From contig DASRIS010000151.1 of NCBI GenBank assembly GCA_035649895.1, forward strand, positions 1 through 28,502: a stretch of DNA of 28,502 nucleotides, read 5' to 3'. Shown here one piece after another: positions 8,081 through 15,900 of the stretch; positions within the stretch are counted from its first letter, which is position 1, and each line of letters opens with the position of its first letter. Made by a program: the position numbers and the translations under genes. The notes under the pieces are model-generated. The model saw nothing but the letters and a program-made list of their open reading frames with translations. It ran no database searches and was not told the DNA's origin. Source of the DNA: DASSUC01 sp035649895. GTDB taxonomy: Bacteria; Actinomycetota; Actinomycetes; Mycobacteriales; Micromonosporaceae.

Positions 8081-9517
8081 GTGAGCCTTCTCCAGCAACA
8101 GGTCATCCCCTGGCCGAAGGTCGCCTTCCCGCGACCGCCGGGGCGCATTCCTCTCCTGGGCGACCTCCGCCCGGTCAGCCCGCGCGCACCGCTGCAGGAC
8201 ATCATGCGCCTGGCGCGCGGGCTCGGCCCCATCTACGAGGTCAAGGCGTTCCGCCACCGGATCGTGGTCGTCGCCGCGCACCGGTACGCGGCTCAGCTCT
8301 GCGACGAGGACAAGTTCGAGAAGGCGCGGACTCCCGGCCACGCCGCCCTACGCCGCCGGGGCGGCGACGGGATATTCACCGCCTACAACGACGAGCCCGC
8401 CTGGCAGCTGGCGCACGACCTGCTGCTGCCGGCCTTCAGCCGCGCCTCCATGCAGCGCTACCACCACACCATGATGACGGTCCTCGACGAGCTCATCGAG
8501 GTGTGGGGGAGCGCAGCCGACCGCGGGCAGTGGGTGGACATTCCCACCAGCATGACGCGCATGACGATCGAGATCCTCTGCCGGTGCGCGTTCGGCACGA
8601 GCATGCAGCCGCTCGCCTCCCTGGACCAGCCACGGTTCGTCACCGCGATGCTGGCGGGTATGAGGTCTGTCCAGCGGCGGGCGTCGCTCCAGGTCATCCC
8701 GGGGATCGGTGCACCGGTCGCCAGCGTCCTCGACGCGGCCAACCAACACCATTTCTCGTACGTCGATGACTTTCTCGACGGGATCATCGCGAAGGCACAG
8801 CGGGAGCGCCCTGGCGACGACAGCGACATGCTCGGCATCATGCTGACGACGGCTCATCCGGAGACCGGGGAGAAGCTCAGCCTGCGCAACATCCGGTACC
8901 AGATTCTGACGTTCCTCGTCGCGGGCCACGAGACCACGGCGGGTGCGCTGTCGTTCGCCCTGCACTTCCTGCTGAGGAACCCACACGTCATGCGGCGGGC
9001 ACAGGCGGAGGTCGACAACCTCTGCGGGGCGTCCCAGGACGGCAACATCCGGTTCGAGGACGTGCCCAAGTTCCGGTACCTGCGCCGGGTCCTCGAAGAG
9101 GCGCTGCGCCTCTGGCCGACGGCCCCCGGCTTCAGCCGTACGCCGAAGACCGAGGCCCTGCTCGGTGACCGCTGGCTGATGCGTCACGGCGACTGGGCGA
9201 CCATCATCCTGCCGCTCCTGCACCGGGATCCCGAGGTCTGGGGTGCGGAGCCGGAGGTGTTCGACCCGGACCGGTTCCTGCCGGAGCGGGTCCGCGAGCG
9301 TCCTGCGCACTCGTACAAGCCCTTCGGGACCGGCCAACGCGCCTGCCTGGGCCGGCACTTCACCATGCACGAGGGCGTCCTGGCCCTGGCCCGCTTCCTC
9401 TCGCGCTTCGAGTTTCACGGCGACCCCGCGTACGAGCTGAAGGTTGCCGAGCATCTCACCGTGGCGCCGACCGGCCTGCGTGCCATGGTCCAGCGCCGAG
9501 GACCAACGTCACGGTGA
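8081..9517 (+). CDS. cytochrome P450, CYP102-like heme domain without reductase
   Basis: A 478-residue P450 monooxygenase. Visible motifs are the proline-rich N-terminus (PRPPGRIPLLGDL), I-helix AGHETT (281-286), K-helix ExxR as EEALRLWPTAP (E340-R343) and the heme loop FGTGQRACLGRHF (axial Cys422). Several stretches match the heme domain of P450 BM3/CYP102A1 from memory, for example NIRYQILTFLVAGHETT, EALRLWPTAP and the end segment YELKVAEHLTVAP. The protein stops where CYP102 continues into its fused FAD/FMN reductase, so an external redox partner is needed. GTG at 8081 lies three bases after the permease stop, with GAGGAG just upstream. It probably oxidises the prenyl or terpenoid product of the cluster; this is an inference. 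No membrane anchor is evident. Confidence 0.93.
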   Translation: MSLLQQQVIPWPKVAFPRPPGRIPLLGDLRPVSPRAPLQDIMRLARGLGPIYEVKAFRHRIVVVAAHRYAAQLCDEDKFEKARTPGHAALRRRGGDGIFTAYNDEPAWQLAHDLLLPAFSRASMQRYHHTMMTVLDELIEVWGSAADRGQWVDIPTSMTRMTIEILCRCAFGTSMQPLASLDQPRFVTAMLAGMRSVQRRASLQVIPGIGAPVASVLDAANQHHFSYVDDFLDGIIAKAQRERPGDDSDMLGIMLTTAHPETGEKLSLRNIRYQILTFLVAGHETTAGALSFALHFLLRNPHVMRRAQAEVDNLCGASQDGNIRFEDVPKFRYLRRVLEEALRLWPTAPGFSRTPKTEALLGDRWLMRHGDWATIILPLLHRDPEVWGAEPEVFDPDRFLPERVRERPAHSYKPFGTGQRACLGRHFTMHEGVLALARFLSRFEFHGDPAYELKVAEHLTVAPTGLRAMVQRRGPTSR

Positions 9518-10227
9518 CATCTCCCCGGAGCCGACGGCTCTGGGGGTCGCGTCGCGGAAGGCCCGGCGTACGAGCTCGTCGACGGAGTCGCCGCTGGTGC
9601 GCCGAGCCGCAGCAGTGCCCACGCGTCGTTGCCGACCTCGACCGAGCTGACGACCTGGTGGGCGGCGATCGCCTCGCGCAGGGCGCCCACCTGGAACGGC
9701 AGGTCGGCGCCGGCGAGATAGTACACCCCGTGCGCCTGCGCGAGCGCGGCGGGGGCCAGGCCGGCGCGGGTGACGATGCCGACCGGGTTGGTGAAGTCGA
9801 CCAGCCACGCGCTGGGGCTCACCACCCGCACCTGCTCCGCGACATCGAGCATCACGGGCGCGGTACGCAGCGCCTTGGCCAGCCCACCGGCACCGGTGGT
9901 CTCCTGTCCCAGGAAGTCACACCGCAGCGGCAGGGTCTCGTCCTGCAGGCGCATCGTCTGGCCACCGACGCGCAGCTGCACCAGTACGACATCGGCGCCG
10001 TCCGCCGCGGAGGCGATGTCGGTGTGCGTGGTCACCGCAGCTGGGTGGTCACTGGCGGCGAGCATCCGCCGGCTCATCGCCGCGAGCACGCCCAGCACGC
10101 CCAGTCGGTCTGCCGATATGTCGTGCAGGGCGAGCTCGCCGACGCCGAGCTGGTGCCGTAGGCGTACCAGCCCGTCGACGATCCCCGGGGTGTAGGTCGA
10201 CCCGCCACCGACGATGGTCTGCTTCAC
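9415..10227 (-). pseudogene. GH4 6-phospho-glycosidase N-terminus fused to sugar-kinase fragment (relic)
   Basis: GTG at 10227-10225, with GAAGGAAG about 7 bases upstream, opens a clear glycoside hydrolase family 4 protein. It has the NAD-binding loop GGGSTYTPGIVDGL, then RVGGQTMRLQDETLPL, GQETTGAGGLAKALRT and DFTNPVGIVTRAG. GH4 enzymes are NAD+ and Mn2+ dependent and about 420-450 residues long. Homology stops near residue 167, before the Cys-Asn-Val-Pro metal-site motif, so catalytic residues are missing. From YYLAGADLP onward the sequence resembles an internal part of a BadF-type kinase, and after LLRLGA (about base 9598) no homology is seen. The open frame then runs to 9415 inside the P450 coding region. 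A different frame ends at 9509 (VDELVRRAFRDATP, unknown). Probably a deletion product of a GH4-kinase operon; not a working glycosidase. Confidence 0.72.
9598..9729 (-). pseudogene. internal fragment of BadF/BadG-type N-acetylglucosamine kinase-like protein
   Basis: About 44 codons read YYLAGADLPFQ...VSSVEVGNDAWALLRLGA, in frame with the GH4 remnant. The pattern LAGADLP, a charged stretch, then a conserved Asn-Asp (ND) followed by an ALLRLG-like helix resembles the region before the phosphate-binding loop in BadF/BadG ATPases annotated as N-acetylglucosamine kinases in actinomycetes. In many such genomes this kinase gene sits directly downstream of a GH4 6-phospho-beta-glucosidase gene, which makes a deletion fusing the two a simple explanation. 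The start and the catalytic remainder of the kinase are absent. Recognition is from memory of the family and rests on a short segment. Confidence 0.5.
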
Positions 10228-10316
10228 GGTCTTCCTTCGGCAGCCGCCCGCGTCGGGTGCCGAGAGCGACGCCTCGAAGCCCGCACCGCGACCGGTCGTG
10301 CATGGCCCATCGCCAG

Positions 10317-12140
10317 CTACCCCGCACCGCGGCGGGGGTGCCAGGACGCCTCGGCCAGCGCCCACGACGCTGCCTGCTCGTAGACGGCCGTCGCGAGCCA
10401 GGCGTCAGCGAACGCGGTCGCACCGGCCTCGACCGACCGGCCGAACGGGTCGCGCGGGCGGGCCTGCGCGGCGGTTGTCAGTGCCCGGACCAGACCGGCC
10501 CCGGTGTCCAGCCGCGCCGCGCGCAACCGCGCATCGTCGGGGGAGGCCAGCGCCTGCACGGCGCGGCCGCCGGCGACGACCCGCTCCACGTGGCGGCGGA
10601 CGCGGTGCAGCGCGAAGTCGCCGAGGGGCGCCGGTTCCACCGCTGGTCCATCGGCCGGCGACCCGTTGGCCGGCGGTCCACCGGGCGTACCTACCGCCGC
10701 CGAACCAGGGTGGCCGTGCCCACCAGGCACCCGGTCGAACCCCAGGTCGACGTGGCCGGCCCACTCGTGCGGCAGCTCCAGGTCTGATGTGGACAGGGCA
10801 AGTGGGCACAGCGTCAGCCTGCGTAGCGGTTCTGGGCGCCCGACGACCCGCACCTCGATCCCGTCCGCTTCGGCGAGCCGCCGCAGGTTGCCCCGGTACG
10901 CCAGCGCGGCGTGGTCAGACGGGACCGTCAGCGTCAGGACGGTCCCGTCGGCGGTCACCATCGAGACCCCGTCGCTGTCGGCACCGTTGATGCGGCCCGA
11001 CACGAACAGCAGGTCGTCGCCTGCCGCCCGGTCCTGGACCGGCAGCGCCAGCGCGGCGAACGCCCGGGCGACCTGCTCGTCCAGCGGCGTCGCCCAGAGC
11101 CCGGCCAGCGGGTCCTCGGTCCACGCCGCGCCGCGGGCACGCACGGCCTTGACCTGCCGGCCCGCGCCGAGCGCGCGGATGTCGGAGGCCGTCGCACCGG
11201 ACACGACAAGGCCACCACGACCCAGTGCCCGGTGGGTCAGCGAAGCCTCGCCCAGGGCAACGGGTGCCTCGCCGGCCACCGCCGCGCGCTCCTCCCCGCC
11301 GGGCATCAGGTCCGAGACCATCCACACTCGGCAGTCCCGGTCGGCCAGGTAGGTGACGACTCCGCCGTACCCGGACCCGGCCACCACGGGGACGCTGCAC
11401 AGCCCGTACAGGCGCAGGCTGCCGCGCACGTCGTACCGGCGCCGGGCGGTGCCGACCAGCTCGCTGGTTGCCGGACCGGGCTCGCGGAGCGCCCGGGTCA
11501 CCAGGAGCAGCTCCCGCAGGTCGTCGGAGAGGTCGCCGAGCCGGTACTGCGGCTGGAGCTCCCGGGCCGCATGCAGGTGGGTGGCGACGTTACGGCCGGC
11601 GGCGGCGGCCCGGTGCAGCCCGTGCACCCGGGCCTCGTGCGTGGCGCGGAGCAGTGCGGCGCGCAGCACAACGCCGGAGCCACTGACTCCGGCGGCGAGC
11701 ACCGCGGCTCCGGCCTGCCAGAGGTGCTCGGCGGCGGACCGCTGCTCCCCGGTCAGATCCTCGGTCTGGTCCCCGCTCACGTCCCCGGGCTTCTCGGCGG
11801 CCGGCTCTACGGGCTCCCCGGCCGGGACCGCACTCCCGCTGTCGGCTGGCCCCCCGTCGTCGGCGGGGGCGCGGGCCAGTACTGCGGCCCGGTGCAGACA
11901 CTTCGGCGCGAGCAGGCAGGTGCAGGTCACCTGCTCCGGCCCGGTCACCGCGCCATCCGTAGCGAGCAGCGTCACCGTGGTCGCGCCGTCGACCGCTACC
12001 GTGAAGTGTCCGTCGTGGACGGTCACCGGCCAGCCGGCTGCCGTGGCCACCGCGGCGTCCAGCTTCCTGCGCAGCCGGTCGGGTAGGGCGTCGACCGCCG
12101 CCGTCAGCACTGGCGCGGCTACCCGGGGGAGTCCAGTCAC
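10317..12140 (-). CDS. SWIM zinc-finger protein (YehQ-like), last gene of the MoxR-VWA operon
   Basis: A 607-residue protein with an N-terminal SWIM zinc finger, C-x-C-x5-C-x-H, seen as CTCLLAPKCLH (C73, C75, C81, H83). SWIM fingers bind zinc and are thought to mediate DNA or protein contacts. The rest is alpha/beta sequence without a recognised catalytic motif, with a low-complexity Ala/Pro/Glu stretch just after the finger. The GTG start at 12140 is set by a perfect AAGGAGG seven bases upstream (12148-12154). It follows the DUF5682-VWA gene on the same strand after a 76-base gap. In E. coli the SWIM protein YehQ also neighbours YehP (VWA), YehM (DUF5682) and YehL (AAA+), so I read this as the same component. 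Function is unknown in both. Confidence 0.82.
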   Translation of the reverse strand: MTGLPRVAAPVLTAAVDALPDRLRRKLDAAVATAAGWPVTVHDGHFTVAVDGATTVTLLATDGAVTGPEQVTCTCLLAPKCLHRAAVLARAPADDGGPADSGSAVPAGEPVEPAAEKPGDVSGDQTEDLTGEQRSAAEHLWQAGAAVLAAGVSGSGVVLRAALLRATHEARVHGLHRAAAAGRNVATHLHAARELQPQYRLGDLSDDLRELLLVTRALREPGPATSELVGTARRRYDVRGSLRLYGLCSVPVVAGSGYGGVVTYLADRDCRVWMVSDLMPGGEERAAVAGEAPVALGEASLTHRALGRGGLVVSGATASDIRALGAGRQVKAVRARGAAWTEDPLAGLWATPLDEQVARAFAALALPVQDRAAGDDLLFVSGRINGADSDGVSMVTADGTVLTLTVPSDHAALAYRGNLRRLAEADGIEVRVVGRPEPLRRLTLCPLALSTSDLELPHEWAGHVDLGFDRVPGGHGHPGSAAVGTPGGPPANGSPADGPAVEPAPLGDFALHRVRRHVERVVAGGRAVQALASPDDARLRAARLDTGAGLVRALTTAAQARPRDPFGRSVEAGATAFADAWLATAVYEQAASWALAEASWHPRRGAG

Positions 12141-12216
12141 GGCGATGCCTCCTTGGCCATGCCCTCGCTCCGGGCAGCGCCTCTATTGGCCGTGCTCTCG
12201 TGGCCCCCGCGCCCGA

Positions 12217-15200
12217 TCACGGCTTTACCTGCTCTCCGACCCACCGGGCCAGCTCCATCGGGCTCAGCGCGGCGACCGGCATCCCGGCGGCCACCAGCTG
12301 GCCAGCGGTCGACACGCAGTAGCGGGGCCGGGCGTCGTCGTCGAGGCTGGCGCAGCCGAGCAGGGTACAGCCCGACTCCTTGAGCGCGCGGACCTCGCCG
12401 AGCAGGCCGGCCAGCGGGTACCCCTCCTCGAAGTCGCTCACCACCACGACGAGCGTGCGGGCCGGCACGGTCACCAGGCCACGGGCGTAGCGCAGGCCGG
12501 CCGCGATGTGCGTACCCCCGCCGACCTGGACCTCCAGCAACAGGCTGAGCGGGTCGTGCACGCGGTCGGTCAGGTCGACGACCTCGGTGGAGAACGCGAC
12601 AAAGTGTGTGGTCAGCGCGGGCACGCCGGCGAGGACGGCCGAGGTGAGCGCCGACCAGATCACCGACGCCTCCATCGAGCCGGAGACGTCCACCACGAGC
12701 ACCAGGCGCCAGTCGACGCCGCGCCGGGCGCGGGTACGGAAGACCGGCGTCGCCGGCACCAGCACGAACCTGCCATCGTCGTCGAACCGGCTCACGGCGA
12801 GGTTTCTGCGTACCGTGCGGGACAGGTCCAGCGGGCCACCTGGCCGGTACGTGGGCCGTGGCGTGGTGAGCCCGGACAGCGCCGGGCGTAGCCGGACGGC
12901 GAGCTCGCGGGTCAGCTCCTCGATGATGCGGGCGACCAACGGCCGGAGCCGGGCGACCGTCGACTCGGGCATCCCGCCGGCCAGGGAGAGCACACTCTGG
13001 AGCAGCTCGACCGAGGGTCGTACCGAGTGCGGCTCCAGCAGCAGCGCGGCGTCGGCCCGGCCGGACTCGGCGGCGCTGGCGAGCACCTCCTCGCGAACCC
13101 CGGAGCCGAAGAGCTCTTCGAGCTCCCGGGCCCACTCCCGCACGCTGGGGAACGCCGGCCCGCGGCCGGCTGCGTCCCCATCGCGGCACCCTTCGCCTTG
13201 CCCGGTGCCGTAAAGCTCGTCGAGTGCTGTGGCATACCGCCGGGCCGCCCCAGCAAGGCACCGGCTTTCCCGCCCGAGCACCAGCCGCCACCGGTCGGCT
13301 GCGGACAGCTGGCCGGACACCGTACGCGCGGCTGCGTCCACAGTGGGCGGATGGCCGTCCGTTGTGGACGGCGCCGGCAGGCGGTGCCGCGACAGCGCAT
13401 CGAGGCCGGCCCGGTCGGCGAGCAGCCGGGCGAGCAGCAGGTCGGGGTCGTCGACGGCGCCGACGTCGTACCCGCCGCCCAGCCGCTCGTGCACGACCTC
13501 CAGCAGCCGGCCGCGGGCAGCCGGGCTCAGCACGTGGAACCCGCCCCGCAGCGCGGGCAGCCGGGCCAGGAACTCGTCGTCGGCCAGCGACTCGACGCGT
13601 TCGAGCAGGCCGGTGAGCGCCTCGCCGCCGGTGTGCAGCAGCGGTTCGGCCACGGCGAGCGCACCGGTGAGGCGGCCGCGCAGGGCGCGCCGGGCGTCCG
13701 GAGTGGTCGCGGTGTCGACCCAGGACGCGAGGCGTGACCCGAGTGCGGCGGGCTCGTCGAGACCGAGGAGCATCCGGACCACTCCGGCGGCGGCACCGAT
13801 CATCGGCGTACCCCCGGTGGTGAGCCGGTCCAGCGCAGCGGACAGGCGTAGCCCGACTCCCGTACCTTCCGCGCGCTGGGCCAAGGCCGCCAGCGCGTGG
13901 GCGTCGGCCACGTCCTCGGACCCGGCCAGCCCGTCAACCTGGCGTACGGCTGCCGCCTCCAGCACCTCGGCGACCGCGGACACCTCCGTCTTCGGCAGGC
14001 CGGACGCACCGGCGATGTGCCCGAGGCGCAGCCGGTCGAGCAGGGCGAGCGCGCCGATCGTCTCGCTCAGCGTGCCGCTGGCCGGCACCAGCGTGGCCAC
14101 CTCGGCCAGCCGTTCGGTGGTCAGCACGGCCAGCCCGCAGACCGCCGCCGCGCGCAGCCCCTCGACCGCCTCGCTCGCGGTGGGACCACCCGCGGCCGCC
14201 TCCCGGCGGCGGCGCTCGCGCAGCATGCCCTCGGCGGCCTGCGCCAGGACGACGCCACGAACGCCGGCCACGTCGAGCATCGCCTCTGTCCCGGGCGTCC
14301 AGCGCAGCCGCCAGCGGGAGGTCAGTGCGTCTCCGCCGCCGAGGCCGACGACCTCGGTCGCCTCGCCATAGGGGATGTCGCACACGGTGAGGCGGTGCAG
14401 CGCGACCTCCCGGCGACGGTCCAGGTCGGACCGCAGCGGGTCGAGGCGTACCTCTTTCTCGGGGCCGCCCGGGCCGGGCAGCCGCAGCGCCGCGAGCAGG
14501 TCCCGCACGGCCGGGCCCAGGCCCGAGCGGGGGGTTCCGGGGGCGAGCGTGCCTCGGCGGTCCCCGACGAGAGCCCGCTCCATGGCTGCGGCGACGGCCC
14601 GGCCCCGCCCCATCACCTCGCCCTGCGCGAGCACGGTCTGCAGCGCCTCGACCAGCTCGCCCCGGCCGGGCGCGGGGAGCCCGCGCAGCCGCGCCAGGTC
14701 GCTCGCCAGCCGAACCGCTTCCCGCGCCTCGGCCGGACCGGCCGGGTGGCCGGCAGCGCGTACCCGTGCGCAGATCTGTACCACTGACTCCGTCGCGGCT
14801 GCCTCGATCGCGAGCGGGTCGCCGGCTGCCCGCAGGACCGCCTGCTGCCACTGTGGGTCCCGGATCCCGGCCGGGTATCCGGACCGCTCGTCGAGCAGCT
14901 CGAAGGTGTACGGGACGAGCGAGGTGACCACTGTCCCGGCCGGCCGCACGCGACCATTGGGTGCACCCGTGTTGGGTGCACCGGTGTTGCGCGCATCGGT
15001 GTCGGGTGCACCTGTGGCGGGCGTATCTGTGTCGGGCGCGCTGGGCAGGAGCGCCGGGGCGTGGAACGCGCCGACCACCGCCGCGACCCGCTTCCCTGCC
15101 GCCTCGGCGAGACACCGGCGCATCCACGCCTCCCGGCACAGGTCGATCCGGGAGACCCCGCCGGCACGCTCGGTGTCGTGCCGCAGCGCCCAGCCGACGA

Positions 15201-15900
15201 GCAGTGCCGCGCGGCGGATCGCCTCTGTGTCGGCACCGGGCGCCCGCGCCTCAACGGTACGGTCCCACATGTCCTCGTCGGCGCGCCCGCTCGCGGCCGC
15301 CTTGAGCCCCTGCGCCAGAGTCGGGAGTCCCTGCGTCAGGGTCAGCCTGCGGCTCGGCGGCGCCTCCCGTGCCGGCTCGGGGCCGGATGGGGCCTCCTGC
15401 GCCGGCCTATGGTCCAGCGGCGCTCTCTGCGCAGGTCTGTGGTCCAGCGGGGCTTTCTGCGCCGGCCCGTGGTCCAGCGGGGCCTGCGGTGCCGGGGCGC
15501 GCCATGCGGCATCCGCATGGGGATCTCGCCATGCCGGATCGGCAAGGGGAAGGTCGCACGGCACCACGGGCACCCCGTGCGCGACCGCCCAGCGGATGGC
15601 GACGAGCTCGGGGGAGAAGTCGGCGAACGGGTAGAACGCCGGGCCGCCGCCCTCGGCCACCACTCCGGCGAGCGCGACGGGCGCCGTGGTGCCGGGGTCG
15701 GCGAGCCAGCCCAGCCAGTCGGTGAACTCCGCGGGAAGCTCGACGAGCAGCATCTCAGGCTGATACTTGGCGAGCAGGTCTGGCAACACGACCGACAGGG
15801 CCGGCGAGTGGTGGCGTATCCCGACCAGGTACGGCCGTTCGCAGCCGTACAGGGTGTCGAGGACGGCGTTGACCTCAGTCCGTTCAGTCCGTGATGACAT
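12217..15900 (-). CDS. DUF5682-VWA fusion protein (YehM + YehP-like)
   Basis: A protein of 1227 residues from ATG 15900. This start is preferred because it has GGGAG seven bases upstream and gives a family-like N-terminus; the frame stays open further upstream inside the AAA+ gene. The N-terminal part is DUF5682-like: YLVGIRHHSPALSVVLPDLL (24-43), ELPAEF and AAVVGAFHAPAL (around H280). A Pro-rich linker with 10-residue repeats follows residue 139. The C-terminus is a VWA domain (about 1055-1220) with MIDAS residues DVSGS (D1071, S1073, S1075), the later Thr in GGGTHIAAG, and VVVVSDFEEGYP. VWA domains bind a metal and ligands and partner MoxR ATPases. In E. coli the two parts are separate proteins (YehM, YehP); here they are one chain, which supports a shared complex. 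The start overlaps the AAA+ gene by 17 bases. Confidence 0.85.
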   Translation of the reverse strand: MSSRTERTEVNAVLDTLYGCERPYLVGIRHHSPALSVVLPDLLAKYQPEMLLVELPAEFTDWLGWLADPGTTAPVALAGVVAEGGGPAFYPFADFSPELVAIRWAVAHGVPVVPCDLPLADPAWRDPHADAAWRAPAPQAPLDHGPAQKAPLDHRPAQRAPLDHRPAQEAPSGPEPAREAPPSRRLTLTQGLPTLAQGLKAAASGRADEDMWDRTVEARAPGADTEAIRRAALLVGWALRHDTERAGGVSRIDLCREAWMRRCLAEAAGKRVAAVVGAFHAPALLPSAPDTDTPATGAPDTDARNTGAPNTGAPNGRVRPAGTVVTSLVPYTFELLDERSGYPAGIRDPQWQQAVLRAAGDPLAIEAAATESVVQICARVRAAGHPAGPAEAREAVRLASDLARLRGLPAPGRGELVEALQTVLAQGEVMGRGRAVAAAMERALVGDRRGTLAPGTPRSGLGPAVRDLLAALRLPGPGGPEKEVRLDPLRSDLDRRREVALHRLTVCDIPYGEATEVVGLGGGDALTSRWRLRWTPGTEAMLDVAGVRGVVLAQAAEGMLRERRRREAAAGGPTASEAVEGLRAAAVCGLAVLTTERLAEVATLVPASGTLSETIGALALLDRLRLGHIAGASGLPKTEVSAVAEVLEAAAVRQVDGLAGSEDVADAHALAALAQRAEGTGVGLRLSAALDRLTTGGTPMIGAAAGVVRMLLGLDEPAALGSRLASWVDTATTPDARRALRGRLTGALAVAEPLLHTGGEALTGLLERVESLADDEFLARLPALRGGFHVLSPAARGRLLEVVHERLGGGYDVGAVDDPDLLLARLLADRAGLDALSRHRLPAPSTTDGHPPTVDAAARTVSGQLSAADRWRLVLGRESRCLAGAARRYATALDELYGTGQGEGCRDGDAAGRGPAFPSVREWARELEELFGSGVREEVLASAAESGRADAALLLEPHSVRPSVELLQSVLSLAGGMPESTVARLRPLVARIIEELTRELAVRLRPALSGLTTPRPTYRPGGPLDLSRTVRRNLAVSRFDDDGRFVLVPATPVFRTRARRGVDWRLVLVVDVSGSMEASVIWSALTSAVLAGVPALTTHFVAFSTEVVDLTDRVHDPLSLLLEVQVGGGTHIAAGLRYARGLVTVPARTLVVVVSDFEEGYPLAGLLGEVRALKESGCTLLGCASLDDDARPRYCVSTAGQLVAAGMPVAALSPMELARWVGEQVKP
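14950..15040 (-). repeat. short in-gene repeats encoding TGAPnTD units
   Basis: Near-tandem units of about 15-27 bases encode repeats such as TGAPDTDARNTGAPNTGAP (about residues 288-316 of the DUF5682-VWA protein), directly after the GAFHAPAL segment. They form a flexible Pro/Thr/Asp linker loop inside the DUF5682 part and probably arose by slippage. Confidence 0.6.
15364..15483 (-). repeat. four 30-bp tandem repeats encoding APLDHRPAQE-type decapeptides
   Basis: Residues 140-179 of the DUF5682-VWA protein are four consecutive ten-residue units: APLDHGPAQK, APLDHRPAQR, APLDHRPAQE and the diverged APSGPEPARE. The frame is kept throughout. The repeats make an extended charged Pro-rich linker after the first DUF5682 block; copy number is likely to vary between strains. 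Confidence 0.7.

Noticed and set aside
8348..9454. 368-codon minus-strand frame inside the P450 gene
   Set aside because: The plus-strand P450 carries all heme and I-helix motifs; this frame shows none.
11353..12891. 512-codon plus-strand frame across the SWIM gene and the VWA end
   Set aside because: Crosses two supported minus-strand genes and has Ser/Arg/Pro-rich shadow composition with no recognisable domain.
14950..15483. Repeat blocks considered as a CRISPR array
   Set aside because: Units are directly adjacent with no spacers and stay in the reading frame of a protein.
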